A stretch of DNA of 64,000 nt from Rhizobiaceae bacterium (GCA_017640615.1 JAEPQK010000006.1:1-64000), one strand, 5' to 3'. Positions 51,046 through 60,565 are shown, counted from the first letter of the stretch. The notes: generated by a model not told the origin, from the letters alone. Translations and numbers: made by a program.

Positions 51046-52029
51046 TCAGACCATGACCTGGCGCATGCGTGCGATCTCGCTGAGCTGCGCCTTCGTCGTT
51101 TCGTAGCCGATGTTGATCGCCTCGTCGGCGCGGTGAAACTCGCTCAATCCGATATGGCCGAGCTTGGGCAGGATCGACATGTCCGGCGGGTCGCCTGCGA
51201 GGCGGGCGCGCGATATGCGGTCCTGTATAATATTGAAGGCTTCCACCATGACACCCATGATGCCGAGCCGCGCTTCGCGGTCCGACGTGCCGCGATCGAC
51301 CACGAGCTGGTTCGACGCCTGACCGTCGGCCTCGCTCGGCGACGGCGCATCGGCGGTGTGTTTGATGACGGCAGCGCGCCCGAAGAGATCGTAATGCAGG
51401 TTCACCGCGACCACGAGCTGCTGTTCATGCGCGCGGCAGACCGAGACCGGCACCGGATTTACCAGAGCTCCGTCGACCAACACGCGCCCGTTGCAAGCCA
51501 CCGGCTCGAACACGCCAGGCAAGGCATAGGACGCGCGCATCGCGGTGATAAGCGAGCCGCTAGAAAGCCAGATTTCGTGACCGGTGCGAATTTCGGAGGC
51601 CACGCAGACGAAAGGTTTCGGCAGATCGCTGAAGCTGACGCTCGAAAGATGCTCCTGCATGCGTGCGTTGAGCTTCATGCCGCCAAACAGGCCGCCGCCG
51701 CCAAGATTGATGTCGAGCAGGCCAAAAATGCGGCGCTTGGTCAGAGAGCGGGCGAAATCTTCCAGCTCATCGAGCTTGCCGGCGAGGTAGCAGCCGCCAA
51801 CCAGAGCGCCGATAGACGTGCCTGCGATCATGCTGATATTGACGCCGGCTTCGTCCAGCGCCCGCAATACGCCGATATGCGCCCAGCCACGCGCGGCACC
51901 GCCACCCAGCGCCAGGGCAATCCCCTGACCCGGGTCCGGATCTTCCGCAACAACCGACCCGGAGGCCGGCGGAATATCGTCGGTCACCCTCATAACATGC
52001 CTGCCGCGCAATGACGCCCATTCAAGCAT
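51046..52029 (-). CDS. Patatin-like phospholipase (RssA-like)
   Basis: A 327-residue acyl hydrolase. Oxyanion segment ALGGGAARGWAHIGVL, nucleophile elbow MIAGTSIGALVGG with the catalytic serine, and the catalytic aspartate in LVDGALVNPVPV. A GAGGTG ribosome site 6 bases before ATG 52029 supports this start; ATG 51993 is an alternative. The family hydrolyses phospholipids or lysophospholipids at the inner membrane. No signal peptide is seen. Confidence 0.9.
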   Translation of the reverse strand: MLEWASLRGRHVMRVTDDIPPASGSVVAEDPDPGQGIALALGGGAARGWAHIGVLRALDEAGVNISMIAGTSIGALVGGCYLAGKLDELEDFARSLTKRRIFGLLDINLGGGGLFGGMKLNARMQEHLSSVSFSDLPKPFVCVASEIRTGHEIWLSSGSLITAMRASYALPGVFEPVACNGRVLVDGALVNPVPVSVCRAHEQQLVVAVNLHYDLFGRAAVIKHTADAPSPSEADGQASNQLVVDRGTSDREARLGIMGVMVEAFNIIQDRISRARLAGDPPDMSILPKLGHIGLSEFHRADEAINIGYETTKAQLSEIARMRQVMV

Positions 52030-52111
52030 TTGGCACCTCGTCCCATACTCATCCTAGAACGTTAGGCGTATCAAAATGGTGAATATTGGGATGATGGTAA
52101 AAACGGCCACT

Positions 52112-52540
52112 TCAGCTTTCGGTGATCGGGTCTGTTTGCAACTCGGCGGTGCCGACTTCATTCAGGTGAACTGAGCGGTAGAAACAGCTGCGCCGGCCCG
52201 TATGGCACGCTGCGCGGTCACCCTGCGGGCGCACCTTGATCCACACGGCATCCTGATCGCAATCCACCCGCATCTCGGCAATCTTCTGGAAGTTCCCGGA
52301 GGTTTCGCCCTTCTTCCAGAGCTGCTTTCTCGAGCGCGACCAGTAATGGGCGATGCCGGTTTCGATGCTGAGCGCCAGCGCCTCGGCATTCATGTGGGCA
52401 AGCATCAGCACGTCGCCGGTGTCGGCGTCGGTCGCCACCGCCGTGACGAGGCCATTGGCGTCGAAGCGGGGTGTCAGGTCCGAACCGATTTCCAAAACCT
52501 GTTTGTCGTCAGGGGCGGGGGCGAATTGAATGTCGGGCAT
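52112..52540 (-). CDS. hisI: Phosphoribosyl-AMP cyclohydrolase
   Basis: A 142-residue enzyme of histidine synthesis, third step. The zinc/magnesium site is visible in [15 protein letters not shown] and [13 protein letters not shown], and the substrate segment is [20 protein letters not shown]. Length is right for a stand-alone HisI without the HisE domain. It lies 33 bases after folE on the same strand, so the two may be co-transcribed, although they belong to different pathways. Confidence 0.96.
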   Translation of the reverse strand: MPDIQFAPAPDDKQVLEIGSDLTPRFDANGLVTAVATDADTGDVLMLAHMNAEALALSIETGIAHYWSRSRKQLWKKGETSGNFQKIAEMRVDCDQDAVWIKVRPQGDRAACHTGRRSCFYRSVHLNEVGTAELQTDPITES

Positions 52541-52573
52541 GCCGGGCTTTCGAATTTGGCGGCCGGCTGATGC

Positions 52574-53212
52574 TCATTCAGGGGTGCCGGCCCTGATCAT
52601 GGAAATGAAACGAACCTGTTCCTCGGGATGATCGCGAAACGCGCCCGTGAAGGTCGAGGTCAGCGTGGTCGAACCCTGCTTGCGGATGCCGCGCATGGCC
52701 ATGCACATATGTTCGGCCTCGATCATGACCGCGACGCCGCGCGGATTTAGCACGTCCTGAATGACGCCGGCAATCTGCGCGGTCAGGGCTTCCTGCGTCT
52801 GCAGGCGCTGGGCGAAGATATCGACCACGCGGGCGATCTTCGACAGACCGACGACCTTGCGGTCGGGCAGGTAGGCGACATGCGCGCGGCCGATGATCGG
52901 CACCATGTGGTGCTCGCAATGGGAATGGAAGGAAATGTCCTTCACGAGCACCATATCGTCATAACCGGCCACTTCCTCAAAGGTGCGGCCGAGTTCTTCC
53001 GCCGGATCCTTGGCGTATCCAGCGAACATTTCCTGATAGGCTTTGGCGACGCGCGCCGGCGTGTCTGTCAGGCCTTCGCGGCTTTCGTCCTCGCCAATCC
53101 AGCGCAGCAGCGTGCGCACGGCGTCTTCGACTTGCGCCTGCGAAGGGCGCTCGGCGCTGGTTTTTTCGGATGTCGCGATGGTGGCGGCAGGTTTCTTCGC
53201 GTAGGCGTCCAT
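52574..53212 (-). CDS. folE: GTP cyclohydrolase I
   Basis: A 212-residue enzyme producing dihydroneopterin triphosphate for folate (and queuosine-type) synthesis. Zn ligands are in [15 protein letters not shown] and in [12 protein letters not shown]; other signatures are [19 protein letters not shown] and TSTFTGAF. The ATG at 53212 has GGGAG upstream; the track ORF extends to 53350 without family support. It is in a unit with hisI. Confidence 0.96.
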   Translation of the reverse strand: MDAYAKKPAATIATSEKTSAERPSQAQVEDAVRTLLRWIGEDESREGLTDTPARVAKAYQEMFAGYAKDPAEELGRTFEEVAGYDDMVLVKDISFHSHCEHHMVPIIGRAHVAYLPDRKVVGLSKIARVVDIFAQRLQTQEALTAQIAGVIQDVLNPRGVAVMIEAEHMCMAMRGIRKQGSTTLTSTFTGAFRDHPEEQVRFISMIRAGTPE

Positions 53213-53441
53213 GAAAGGCGTCTCCCGTAGTTCCTTTCGAGGAAGGAACGAGTTGAACGGACCACAGCCTTTCTCGAGGCATGGCCCCGGGCGGCGTGAA
53301 TTCCCTTGGTCTACGGGCGCGGATGCGACGTGGCGCTCCCTTGCCCGCATTGTGCATGGGTCACTATATAGGACTGGCCGGGGTGAATGAAAGATGCCGG
53401 CGGCAAACGCGGTTTATGCTGCTGCCAATGTGAGTGCGCTG

Positions 53442-53888
53442 ATGATTGACGACGTCTACAACGCCAAGATTATCGAATATGCGGGCAATATCGGCCGGAT
53501 CGGCCGGTTGGACGCGCCGCAGGCCAGCGCCACCGCGCATTCCAAACTGTGCGGGTCGACCGTGACGATCGACCTGGTAATGGAGGGCTCCACCGTCACC
53601 GACTTCGCACATGAGGTGAAAGCCTGCGCGTTGGGCCAGGCATCTTCTTCTATCATGGCACGCAATGTCGTGGGTTCGAGCGCTGATGAATTGCGCGCCG
53701 TGCGCGAGACGATGCGCAGGATGCTGAAGGAAAACGGCGAGCCGCCCGAAGGCCGCTTCGCCGACCTTAAATATCTGGAGCCGGTGCGCGACTACAAAGC
53801 CCGCCATGCCTCCACCATGCTCACCTTCGACGCGGTGGTGGATGCGATCGACCAGATTGAAAAGAAGCGGGCCGGCGAGGCCGCCTGA
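53442..53888 (+). CDS. NifU/IscU-like Fe-S scaffold protein, cysteine-poor variant
   Basis: A 148-residue protein of the NifU_N/IscU fold. MIDDVYNAKIIEYAGNIGRI starts the fold; two of the three cluster cysteines are present (HSKLCGSTV and KACALGQASSS), but the third IscU cysteine position reads ARHASTML, with alanine in its place. This is a variant of the fold I associate with alphaproteobacteria; its scaffold function is unproven. The start is ATG 53442 rather than the track's 53394. It is followed after 5 bases by yidD. Confidence 0.82.
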   Translation: MIDDVYNAKIIEYAGNIGRIGRLDAPQASATAHSKLCGSTVTIDLVMEGSTVTDFAHEVKACALGQASSSIMARNVVGSSADELRAVRETMRRMLKENGEPPEGRFADLKYLEPVRDYKARHASTMLTFDAVVDAIDQIEKKRAGEAA

Positions 53889-53893
53889 GGTCG

Positions 53894-54268
53894 ATGGCCG
53901 ACGACGAGCATGGCGACGAAAAGCCCGGACACACGATCAAATCGCGCAACTGGCAAGGCGTCTGGCCCAAGACGCCTGGCCGGGTGATAGGCACATCGTT
54001 CGTCCGCGTCTACCAGCTCACACTTTCCGGCTTCATCGGCAATTCCTGCCGTCATTTCCCGACCTGTTCAGAATATGCCTATGAGGCGATTGCGCGCCAC
54101 GGCCTATGGTCGGGCGGCTGGCTGGGGCTGTTTCGGGTGATGCGATGCGGGCCGGGCGGCACACATGGAATCGACCCTGTTCCCGAAAGGCTGGATCGCG
54201 ACCAGACATGGTGGGCGCCATGGAGGTTCTGGCGGGTCGGCAAGAAGAAGCCCGAAGAGATTGGTTGA
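53894..54268 (+). CDS. yidD: Membrane protein insertion efficiency factor YidD
   Basis: A 124-residue protein. The conserved core is GNSCRHFPTCSEYAYEAIARHG followed by WLGLFRVMRCGPGGTHGIDPVP. YidD helps the YidC insertase place membrane proteins. N- and C-terminal extensions beyond the core of about 75 residues are charged and probably cytoplasmic. It lies directly after the NifU-like gene, likely one transcript. The usual rnpA-yidC neighbours are absent, as I expect for many alphaproteobacteria. Confidence 0.93.
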   Translation: MADDEHGDEKPGHTIKSRNWQGVWPKTPGRVIGTSFVRVYQLTLSGFIGNSCRHFPTCSEYAYEAIARHGLWSGGWLGLFRVMRCGPGGTHGIDPVPERLDRDQTWWAPWRFWRVGKKKPEEIG

Positions 54269-54360
54269 ACTCAAAGCATTGGCGCGTTCGGCACTTGTTC
54301 ATCTGCTCTGCTGCTGGCAGGTTAGGAATCGCGCACACTCATAAGGAGAGGGAGGCCGGC

Positions 54361-54537
54361 ATGGCTCACAAATTCGAAATCTACAAAGACAAGAAGGGCG
54401 AGTTCCGCGTCCGCTTCAAATACAACAGCGAGATCATGTTCTCGACCGAGGGCTACAGCTCCAAGTCGAGCGCCGAAAATGCAATCGCCTCGATCAAGAA
54501 GAACGGGCCAGGCGCTCCGATCGAAGACAACAGCTAA
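54361..54537 (+). CDS. DUF1508/YegP-like small protein
   Basis: A 58-residue protein with one YegP repeat: KFEIYKDKKGEFRVRFKYNS then STEGYSSKSSAENAIASIKKN. The fold is small and soluble; the function is unknown, possibly stress related. AAGGAGAGGGAGG just upstream is a strong ribosome site and fixes the start at 54361. The track ORF begins at 54106 inside yidD and is too long. Confidence 0.9.
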   Translation: MAHKFEIYKDKKGEFRVRFKYNSEIMFSTEGYSSKSSAENAIASIKKNGPGAPIEDNS

Positions 54538-54586
54538 GTTATCCCACCGGCGTAGCCGCCGGCCTTCATTCTATGATCTTTATGCC

Positions 54587-54622
54587 GCGCCGGCACCGCA
54601 CGCTCTTTACGTGCGCCGGCGC
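54587..54622 (+). promoter_or_regulatory. Hairpin in the thrS leader
   Basis: GCGCCGGC, ACC bulge, GCACG, loop CTCTTTA, CGTGC, GCCGGCGC. A second small hairpin (CCGGC..GCCGG) lies at 54547-54562. Together they occupy the 180 bases between the YegP-like gene and thrS. They could terminate the upstream gene or form part of a thrS leader; there is no T-run, so a plain intrinsic terminator is not obvious. Confidence 0.45.
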
Positions 54623-54717
54623 GACGCATATGTAGCGCCCTGCCGGGGCGTGCTGCGCCTCGTACACATAACAACCACCCGCGTTCGTAGGCGGGACTGG
54701 ATAGAGAGGATGCGACC

Positions 54718-56694
54718 ATGGCGTCAGCCGTTTCACTTGCTTTTCCCGACGGTTCCAAACGCGAATACGATGCCGCCACGAGCGGCACCGAACTCGCCGA
54801 ATCGATTTCCAAATCACTGGCCAAGAAAGCTGTCGCCTATGCGCTCGATGGCGAAGTGCGCGACCTAGCCGACCCGATCGGCCGCGACGGCGCGGTGGAA
54901 ATTCTGACGCGCGACGACCCGCGCGCGCTGGAGCTCATTCGCCACGACGCCGCTCACGTTTTAGCCGAGGCGGTGCAGGAGCTTTGGCCGGGCACTCAGG
55001 TGACCATCGGCCCGGTGATCGAAAACGGCTTCTATTACGACTTCGCGCGCGATGAGCCTTTCACGCCCGACGACTTCCCGGCCATCGAAAAGAAGATGCG
55101 CGAGATCATTCAGCGCAACCAGCCCTTCACCAAGGAGGTCTGGGAGCGCGATCGCGCACGCAAGGTCTTTGCCGACAAGGGCGAGAGCTACAAGGTTGAT
55201 CTGATCGACGCTATTCCCGCCGATCAGGATTTGAAGATTTACGCGCAAGGCGACTGGTTCGATCTTTGCCGCGGGCCGCATATGGCCTCGACCGGGCAGA
55301 TCGGCAACGCTTTCAAGCTGATGAAGGTGGCCGGCGCCTATTGGCGCGGCGATGCCAACAATCCGATGCTGACGCGCATCTACGGCACCGCCTGGCGCAA
55401 CCAGAGCGAGCTCGACAACTACCTCCACATGCTGGAAGAGGCCGAGAAGCGCGACCACCGCCGTCTTGGCCGTGAGATGGACCTCTACCACTTTCAGGAA
55501 GAGGGGCCGGGCGTCGTGTTCTGGCACGCAAAGGGCTGGAAGATGTTCCAGAACCTGCTGGGCTATATGCGCCGCAGGCTGGAGCTCGATTATGACGAGG
55601 TCAACGCGCCGCAAGTGCTCGACCACTCGCTGTGGGAGACTTCCGGCCATTGGGGCTGGTATCGCGAGAACATGTTCGCGGTGACCTGCGCGGACGAAGA
55701 GGCGGAAGACAAACGCATCTTCGCGCTCAAGCCGATGAACTGCCCCGGCCATGTGCAGATTTTCAAGCATGGGCTGAAATCATATCGCGACTTGCCGGTG
55801 CGCCTGGCAGAGTTTGGGGCGGTGCATCGCTACGAGCCATCCGGCGCGCTGCACGGGCTGATGCGCGTGCGCGGCTTCACGCAGGACGACGCGCACATCT
55901 TCTGCACCGAAGAGCAGCTCGAGGCGGAGATCCTGAAGATCAACGACCTCATGATGTCGGTCTATGAGGATTTCGGCTTCACTGAAGTCGTCGTGAAGCT
56001 CGCCACGCGGCCCGAAAAGCGCGTCGGCAACGACGCTGCCTGGGATCACGCAGAAGACATTCTGCGCCGCGCGCTGACCAAGATGGAGGCCGAATCGAAC
56101 GGTCGAATCAAGGCCGGCATCAACGAAGGCGAGGGCACGTTCTACGGTCCGAAGTTCGAGTACACGCTGCGCGACGCGATCGGCCGCGAATGGCAGTGCG
56201 GCACCACTCAGGTGGACTTCCAACTGCCGGAGCGGTTCGGCGCTTTCTATATCGACAAGGATTCGGAGAAGAAGCAGCCGGTAATGGTACACCGGGCGAT
56301 CGTGGGATCGCTCGAGCGCTTCCTCGGCATTCTGATCGAAAGCCATGCCGGCCACATGCCGCTCTGGTTCGCTCCGTTGCAGGTGGTGGTCGCCACGATC
56401 ACCTCCGACGCCGACGATTATGCCATGCAGGTCGTCGACAAGCTGCGCGCGGCTGGCCTCACCGTAGAATCCGATCTGCGCAACGAGAAGATCAACTACA
56501 AGGTCCGCGAGCACTCGTTGACCAAGGTTCCGGTGATTCTCGTGTGCGGCAAACGCGAAGCCGAGGAAGGCACCGTCAATATCCGGCGGCTTGGCTCGCG
56601 CGACCAGCAGTCGATGTCGGTCGATGACGCGCTTGCCGCGCTTTTGGAAGAGGCGACGCCGCCTGACACGGTGCGCAAACGCGCCGGCAAATAA
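54718..56694 (+). CDS. thrS: Threonine--tRNA ligase
   Basis: A 658-residue class II synthetase. Domains: TGS (about 1-65), editing domain with [11 protein letters not shown] and [20 protein letters not shown], then the catalytic core with [13 protein letters not shown] (Zn cysteine), [19 protein letters not shown] (motif 2), and motif 3 in [19 protein letters not shown]. The anticodon-binding domain is C-terminal. Length is standard. A leader of 180 bases with hairpins precedes it. It charges tRNA-Thr and hydrolyses Ser-tRNA-Thr. Confidence 0.98.
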   Translation: MASAVSLAFPDGSKREYDAATSGTELAESISKSLAKKAVAYALDGEVRDLADPIGRDGAVEILTRDDPRALELIRHDAAHVLAEAVQELWPGTQVTIGPVIENGFYYDFARDEPFTPDDFPAIEKKMREIIQRNQPFTKEVWERDRARKVFADKGESYKVDLIDAIPADQDLKIYAQGDWFDLCRGPHMASTGQIGNAFKLMKVAGAYWRGDANNPMLTRIYGTAWRNQSELDNYLHMLEEAEKRDHRRLGREMDLYHFQEEGPGVVFWHAKGWKMFQNLLGYMRRRLELDYDEVNAPQVLDHSLWETSGHWGWYRENMFAVTCADEEAEDKRIFALKPMNCPGHVQIFKHGLKSYRDLPVRLAEFGAVHRYEPSGALHGLMRVRGFTQDDAHIFCTEEQLEAEILKINDLMMSVYEDFGFTEVVVKLATRPEKRVGNDAAWDHAEDILRRALTKMEAESNGRIKAGINEGEGTFYGPKFEYTLRDAIGREWQCGTTQVDFQLPERFGAFYIDKDSEKKQPVMVHRAIVGSLERFLGILIESHAGHMPLWFAPLQVVVATITSDADDYAMQVVDKLRAAGLTVESDLRNEKINYKVREHSLTKVPVILVCGKREAEEGTVNIRRLGSRDQQSMSVDDALAALLEEATPPDTVRKRAGK

Positions 56695-56700
56695 CGAAAG

Positions 56701-56727
56701 GCGCTCGGCTGCCTCTCAGTCGAGCGC
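56701..56727. terminator. Bidirectional terminator-like hairpin between thrS and convergent gene
   Basis: GCGCTCGGCTG, loop CCTCT, CAGTCGAGCGC: an 11-bp stem with one G-T pair, 7 bases after the thrS stop. It overlaps the stop codon of the minus-strand gene ending at 56716. A T-rich stretch (CTTTCGTT) follows on the minus strand. Fits termination of both convergent genes. Confidence 0.55.
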
Positions 56728-57774
56728 TTCTACAAGGGATGTCGCGTTTGCGAGCACTTCGACGTCCTGGTTGCGGCCGGGGACGATGGTGAAGTCTTTT
56801 TGGTAGATGCGGTCGCGGTTTTTCGCGATCGCCGTGTAGGTGCCTTCAGCCAAAACCATGGGGGCAAACGCGCCCACCACTTCGCGCACAATGTCGCCCG
56901 TGTCGGTCAGCACCGACCACGAAGTGTCGGCGATTGCTTCGCCCCCCTCGTCGCGCACTAGTTTGAGCGTAATCTGCGCTGCACGGTGTTCAACTGTCGC
57001 TTCCGTCAATTTGCCTGCTTCGACGCGGATATCGGCGCGGATGACGGCATTCACGGAGCCGTAAGTGGAGACGACATGATAGGTTCCGGCGTTCAGCCGG
57101 ACCACGGTGTTTGGTGCGACATTGGGGATGATCAGTGCGCGGTCACCATGCGTGCCCGCGTCGGTCTCGTAAATCGAAAAGCGCAGCTTGGACGAGGGAA
57201 TGCGCACGCCGCCCGACAGGATCGCGTCGAGCTTCACGCCGCCCGCGTCGAGCACCAGGTTTTCCGCATGCGGGTCGCGGCTGACACTTATGCGCTTGGT
57301 TGCGCCGGCGCGGCCAAACGCGGCATGGACGAAATAGCTGCCCGGTGCGAGCTCGAATACGCTTGAGCCGCCTTGGGCGGTGGCAATCAGCGGCAGCTTG
57401 CCATCCTCATCGGCCTGCGGGCCGAAGATGCGCCAGGTTACGCCGCGCGTGATTTCGGGCCCGTCGGCGAACATCTGAGCGGAGAGGCGGATCGAGCCCG
57501 GCTGAATGGCGAGCTGGCTCTGCGGGTTCGCGGGCGCGTAGCCGGAGATAGGCGGCAGGTTGAGCGGAACGTCCGACTGCGTGCCGAACGTGGTGTCGCC
57601 GCCGGCCGCCCCTGTTGATTCCTGCGCCACTACGTCCCCGCGCGGCGCGCTTTGCGGGATTGGCGGATTGGCTTCAGATGCCGTCTGCTGCGCATATGCG
57701 CCGCCTGCCGCCATGCCGATCATGGCTGCCGCGAAAACTGCCTGTCTCAGAATTGAAATCGCCCGCGCAAACAT
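56716..57774 (-). CDS. Exported hypothetical protein
   Basis: A 352-residue protein with a Sec signal peptide (ARAISILRQAVF then a hydrophobic core, cleavage after AYAQ). The mature protein starts with a proline- and alanine-rich segment and then consists of repeated beta-sandwich-like stretches: LAPGSYFVHAAFGRAG, LNAGTYHVVSTYG and LAEGTYTAIAKN, an internal repeat of the L-x-x-G-x-Y type. I do not recognise a characterised family; a periplasmic or envelope role is likely. ATG 57774 is chosen because the signal peptide starts there; the track start 57954 extends into the divergent nitroreductase region. Confidence 0.75.
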   Translation of the reverse strand: MFARAISILRQAVFAAAMIGMAAGGAYAQQTASEANPPIPQSAPRGDVVAQESTGAAGGDTTFGTQSDVPLNLPPISGYAPANPQSQLAIQPGSIRLSAQMFADGPEITRGVTWRIFGPQADEDGKLPLIATAQGGSSVFELAPGSYFVHAAFGRAGATKRISVSRDPHAENLVLDAGGVKLDAILSGGVRIPSSKLRFSIYETDAGTHGDRALIIPNVAPNTVVRLNAGTYHVVSTYGSVNAVIRADIRVEAGKLTEATVEHRAAQITLKLVRDEGGEAIADTSWSVLTDTGDIVREVVGAFAPMVLAEGTYTAIAKNRDRIYQKDFTIVPGRNQDVEVLANATSLVEALD

Positions 57775-57904
57775 GACTTGCCTTGAAACCCAGTGCGATG
57801 GCAATTTCAAGGCTGAAAACGGCGTGTGGTTTCCAGACCTCGCCAGCAGCATCGCCAGCCGCGCCATCCTCTCAATACGAATTTTCCTGCGACTGGAGCA
57901 ATCA

Positions 57905-58489
57905 TTGAACGCGACCGTTATCGACTTTCTGCTTTCGCGCAAATCCGCGCCCATTCCCGAACTTCACGAACCAGCGCCGAGTGATGAGGAAATCGCGACG
58001 CTGATCAGGGTCGCGAGCAGGGTGCCGGACCATGGCCGATTAGCGCCCTGGCGCTTCATCATCTATCGGGGCGATGCACGTTTCAAAATCGGCGCGTTGC
58101 TAGCCAAGCGGGCCGAAGAGCGGGAGGGGCCGCTGGCGGAAGCGCGCGTCGAGCAGGAGAAGGCGCGTTTCGCACGCGCGCCGCTGGTGGTCGGTGTCGT
58201 GCATTGTCCGCGCGACAATCCCAAGATTCCGCAATGGGAGATGCTGCTCTCCGGCGCGGCAGCTGCGATGAACCTCGTCATCGCCGCCAATGCGCTCGGG
58301 TTTGGCAGCAACTGGATCACCAACTGGTATTCCGACGACGAAGAGGGCCGGCGCATATTGGGGCTCGCACCTCAAGAGCGCGTTGTCGGCTTTGTGCATA
58401 TTGGCACGTTTTCAGGCGATGCGCCGGAGCGGCCGCGCCCCGACCCGGAGACGCTGGCTAGCGAATATTCAGGACCGTGGAGCGGCTGA
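57905..58489 (+). CDS. Nitroreductase family protein (YdjA-like)
   Basis: A 194-residue FMN-binding oxidoreductase. FMN contact segments: FLLSRKSAPIPELHEPAP (RRS/RKS pattern), RVPDHGRLAPWRFIIY and GFGSNWITNWYSDDE. YdjA-like nitroreductases are short and single-domain like this. I propose the TTG at 57905, with GGAG 8 bases upstream, as no ATG fits; the track ORF starts far upstream at 57560 in the divergent gene. It is 1 base from the flavin reductase gene, so the two may form one flavin-using unit. Confidence 0.82.
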   Translation: MNATVIDFLLSRKSAPIPELHEPAPSDEEIATLIRVASRVPDHGRLAPWRFIIYRGDARFKIGALLAKRAEEREGPLAEARVEQEKARFARAPLVVGVVHCPRDNPKIPQWEMLLSGAAAAMNLVIAANALGFGSNWITNWYSDDEEGRRILGLAPQERVVGFVHIGTFSGDAPERPRPDPETLASEYSGPWSG

Positions 58490-58490
58490 G

Positions 58491-59099
58491 ATGTTTTTTG
58501 AACCCAGAAACGGGCACGGCTTGCCGCACGACCCGACCAAGGCAATCATCTCGCCGAGGCCGATTGGCTGGATTTCGACACTTGATGAAAACGGTACACC
58601 AAATCTCGGGCCGTACTCGTTTTTCAACATGATCTCGTCGCGCCCGCCGCTGGTGTGGTTTTCATCGGAGGGCCCGAAGGACAGCGCCACTCATGCGGAA
58701 GCGACGGGCGAGTTCGTGGTCAATTTGGTCGGCCGCGCGCTGGCCGAAAAGATGAATTTGAGCGCTGTCGATGCGCCGCGCGGGGTGAGCGAGTTCGGCT
58801 ATGCCGGGCTGGAGGCCGAGCCCTCGACGCTTGTGAAGCCGCCGCGTATCGCGGGTGCGCCAGCTGCCCTGGAATGCAAAGTAACGGAGATTGCAAGCCC
58901 GCGCGGACTTGGCGGCACGCAGTCCGATTCCATTGTCGTTACCGGCGAAGTCGTCGGCGTTTATATTGACGATGCGATGCTGAAGGACGGTCTGTTCGAT
59001 ATCGTGGCGGCCGGCAATGTCGGCCGGCTGGGCTATATGGACTATGTGTCGGTGGACAGCATTTTCGCCATGCGCCGCCCGCGCTGGGACAAGGACTAA
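58491..59099 (+). CDS. Flavin reductase family protein (FMN-binding split barrel)
   Basis: A 202-residue protein of the flavin-reductase-like family. SPRPIGWISTLDENGTPNLGPYSFFN is the flavin-binding strand-loop; GEFVVNLVGRALAEKMNLSA and LGYMDYVSVDSIFAM are typical. Members use FMN and NAD(P)H, or act as FMN-binding oxidoreductases; the substrate is unknown. The start is ATG 58491, one base after the nitroreductase stop. It is convergent with the CitE-like gene, overlapping its 3' end by 4 bases. Confidence 0.86.
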   Translation: MFFEPRNGHGLPHDPTKAIISPRPIGWISTLDENGTPNLGPYSFFNMISSRPPLVWFSSEGPKDSATHAEATGEFVVNLVGRALAEKMNLSAVDAPRGVSEFGYAGLEAEPSTLVKPPRIAGAPAALECKVTEIASPRGLGGTQSDSIVVTGEVVGVYIDDAMLKDGLFDIVAAGNVGRLGYMDYVSVDSIFAMRRPRWDKD

Positions 59100-59974
59100 C
59101 CGGATTTAGTGTTGCTGGCGCGTGCCAGAACGCGCTCTGCAAGCCGCAAATGCGGGCGGTCATACATCTTGCCGTCGATGGCGAGAACGCCCGGGTCGCC
59201 CGCTGCCTTGAAGGCGGCGACGACCCTCTCGGCCTCCGCCACAGCCTCGGGCGAGGGGGTGAATACCTCGTTGATCACCGGCACCTGCGCGGGATGGATC
59301 GCCATCTTGGCGGTGAAGCCGTCGCGCTCCGCTTCCTCGCAGTCGGCGCGGAAGCCCGCCTCGTTTCTGAAATCAGGATAAACCGTATCGACCGCAGGCG
59401 CTCCGGCCGCGGAAGCCGCGAGCAGCGTGATCGTGCGGGCATGGCGGAAGAGCTCCGTGTAGCGGCCGTCCGCATCGCGTGTGGCGCGTGCGCCGACAGC
59501 CGCAGAGAGATCTTCCGCACCCCAGGTCAGTCCGGCAAGGCGCGGGGTGGTCGATTGATATGTCGCGCCGGCCAGAACGCCGACAGCGGTTTCCGTGATG
59601 ATAGGCAGGATGAGCGTTGCGCCGTCCTCGATGTCGTTCTGTGCCTCATGAACACGAAGCTTGGTTGATAGCAGCATCACATCGTCGCCGCTCGAGCATT
59701 TGGGCAGCATGATGCCTGCGGGCTTTGCCGGCATGATCGCTGCCAGATCTTCGTCGGTCAGTCCTGTGGAGAAATCGTTGACCCGCACGAAGAGCGTTGC
59801 GGCTGCGCGCGCGTCCTTCGAGCCAATAAAAGAAGCTGCCGTCGCGCGCGCAGCCTCTTTCGCAGATGCTGCAACGGAGTCTTCCAGGTCGACGATCAGT
59901 ACGTCGGCGCCCGAGCCCAAGCCCTTCGCCAGCTTGCGTTCGGCATCGCCTGGAACGAAAAGCAGCGAGCGCAT
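59096..59974 (-). CDS. HpcH/HpaI family CoA ester lyase (CitE-like)
   Basis: A 292-residue lyase. RSLLFVPGDAERKLAK is the start of CitE-like and malyl-CoA lyase proteins; DVLIVDLEDSVA has acidic metal ligands; LGLIPI-like substrate segments are replaced by LILPIITETAVGVL, and LAGLTWGAEDLSAAVGA is conserved. The family cleaves malyl-, citramalyl- or related CoA esters to acetyl-CoA plus a keto acid. The gene follows the MaoC-like gene by 1 base; a hydratase plus lyase pair is the arrangement seen for itaconate/mesaconate-type CoA pathways. The exact substrate is not shown. Confidence 0.88.
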   Translation of the reverse strand: MRSLLFVPGDAERKLAKGLGSGADVLIVDLEDSVAASAKEAARATAASFIGSKDARAAATLFVRVNDFSTGLTDEDLAAIMPAKPAGIMLPKCSSGDDVMLLSTKLRVHEAQNDIEDGATLILPIITETAVGVLAGATYQSTTPRLAGLTWGAEDLSAAVGARATRDADGRYTELFRHARTITLLAASAAGAPAVDTVYPDFRNEAGFRADCEEAERDGFTAKMAIHPAQVPVINEVFTPSPEAVAEAERVVAAFKAAGDPGVLAIDGKMYDRPHLRLAERVLARASNTKSG

Positions 59975-59975
59975 A

Positions 59976-60428
59976 TCAGGCCGGCCGCTTGACGATCATC
60001 GCGCTGCGCTTGCAGCGTGCAACCAGCACATCGTCCTGATTGAAGGCGCGGTGCTCGAATTCGACGATGCCGCGATCGGGCTTCGATTTCGATTCCCGCA
60101 GGCCGATCACCTCGGTTTCCACCCGCACCGTGTCGCCATGGAAAACCGGGTTTGGGAAGACGGTCTCGGTCATGCCGAGATTGCCGATGGTGGTGCCGTG
60201 CGTGGTGTCGTTTACCGAGATGCCGATCATCAGGCCGAGTGTGAAGATCGAGTTCACCAGCGGCTTGCCCCATTCGGTTTTCGATGCGTAGTCAAAATCG
60301 ATATGGAGCTGCTGGGTGTTCATCGTCATGACAGAAAACAGCACATTGTCCGACTCCGTCACCGTTCGGGTCACGCTGTGACGAATGACCTGACCGACCT
60401 CGAATTCTTCCAGATAAAGTCCCGGCAT
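59976..60428 (-). CDS. MaoC-like dehydratase/hydratase
   Basis: A 150-residue hot-dog-fold protein. The hydratase catalytic pattern D-x5-H is present near MTMNTQQLHIDFDYA, followed by GKPLVNSIFTLGLMIGISVN, typical of small MaoC-like enzymes. AGGAGGAG just before the ATG is a strong ribosome site. It is upstream of the CitE-like gene in a two-gene operon, so it probably hydrates an unsaturated CoA ester that the lyase then cleaves (for example mesaconyl- or itaconyl-CoA). That link is inferred from gene order. Confidence 0.88.
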   Translation of the reverse strand: MPGLYLEEFEVGQVIRHSVTRTVTESDNVLFSVMTMNTQQLHIDFDYASKTEWGKPLVNSIFTLGLMIGISVNDTTHGTTIGNLGMTETVFPNPVFHGDTVRVETEVIGLRESKSKPDRGIVEFEHRAFNQDDVLVARCKRSAMIVKRPA

Positions 60429-60565
60429 CGAACATCTCCTCCTGCTGGGAGCCTGATAGACGCGGGCTCGGCGGCGGGCAAGGCGTTAAAAAACATGGTG
60501 AACTCTTCGTAAACCATTCCTGCCTAACGTGCCGGTCATCGGTCCTTTTGCCCCGGTTTGCGTAG

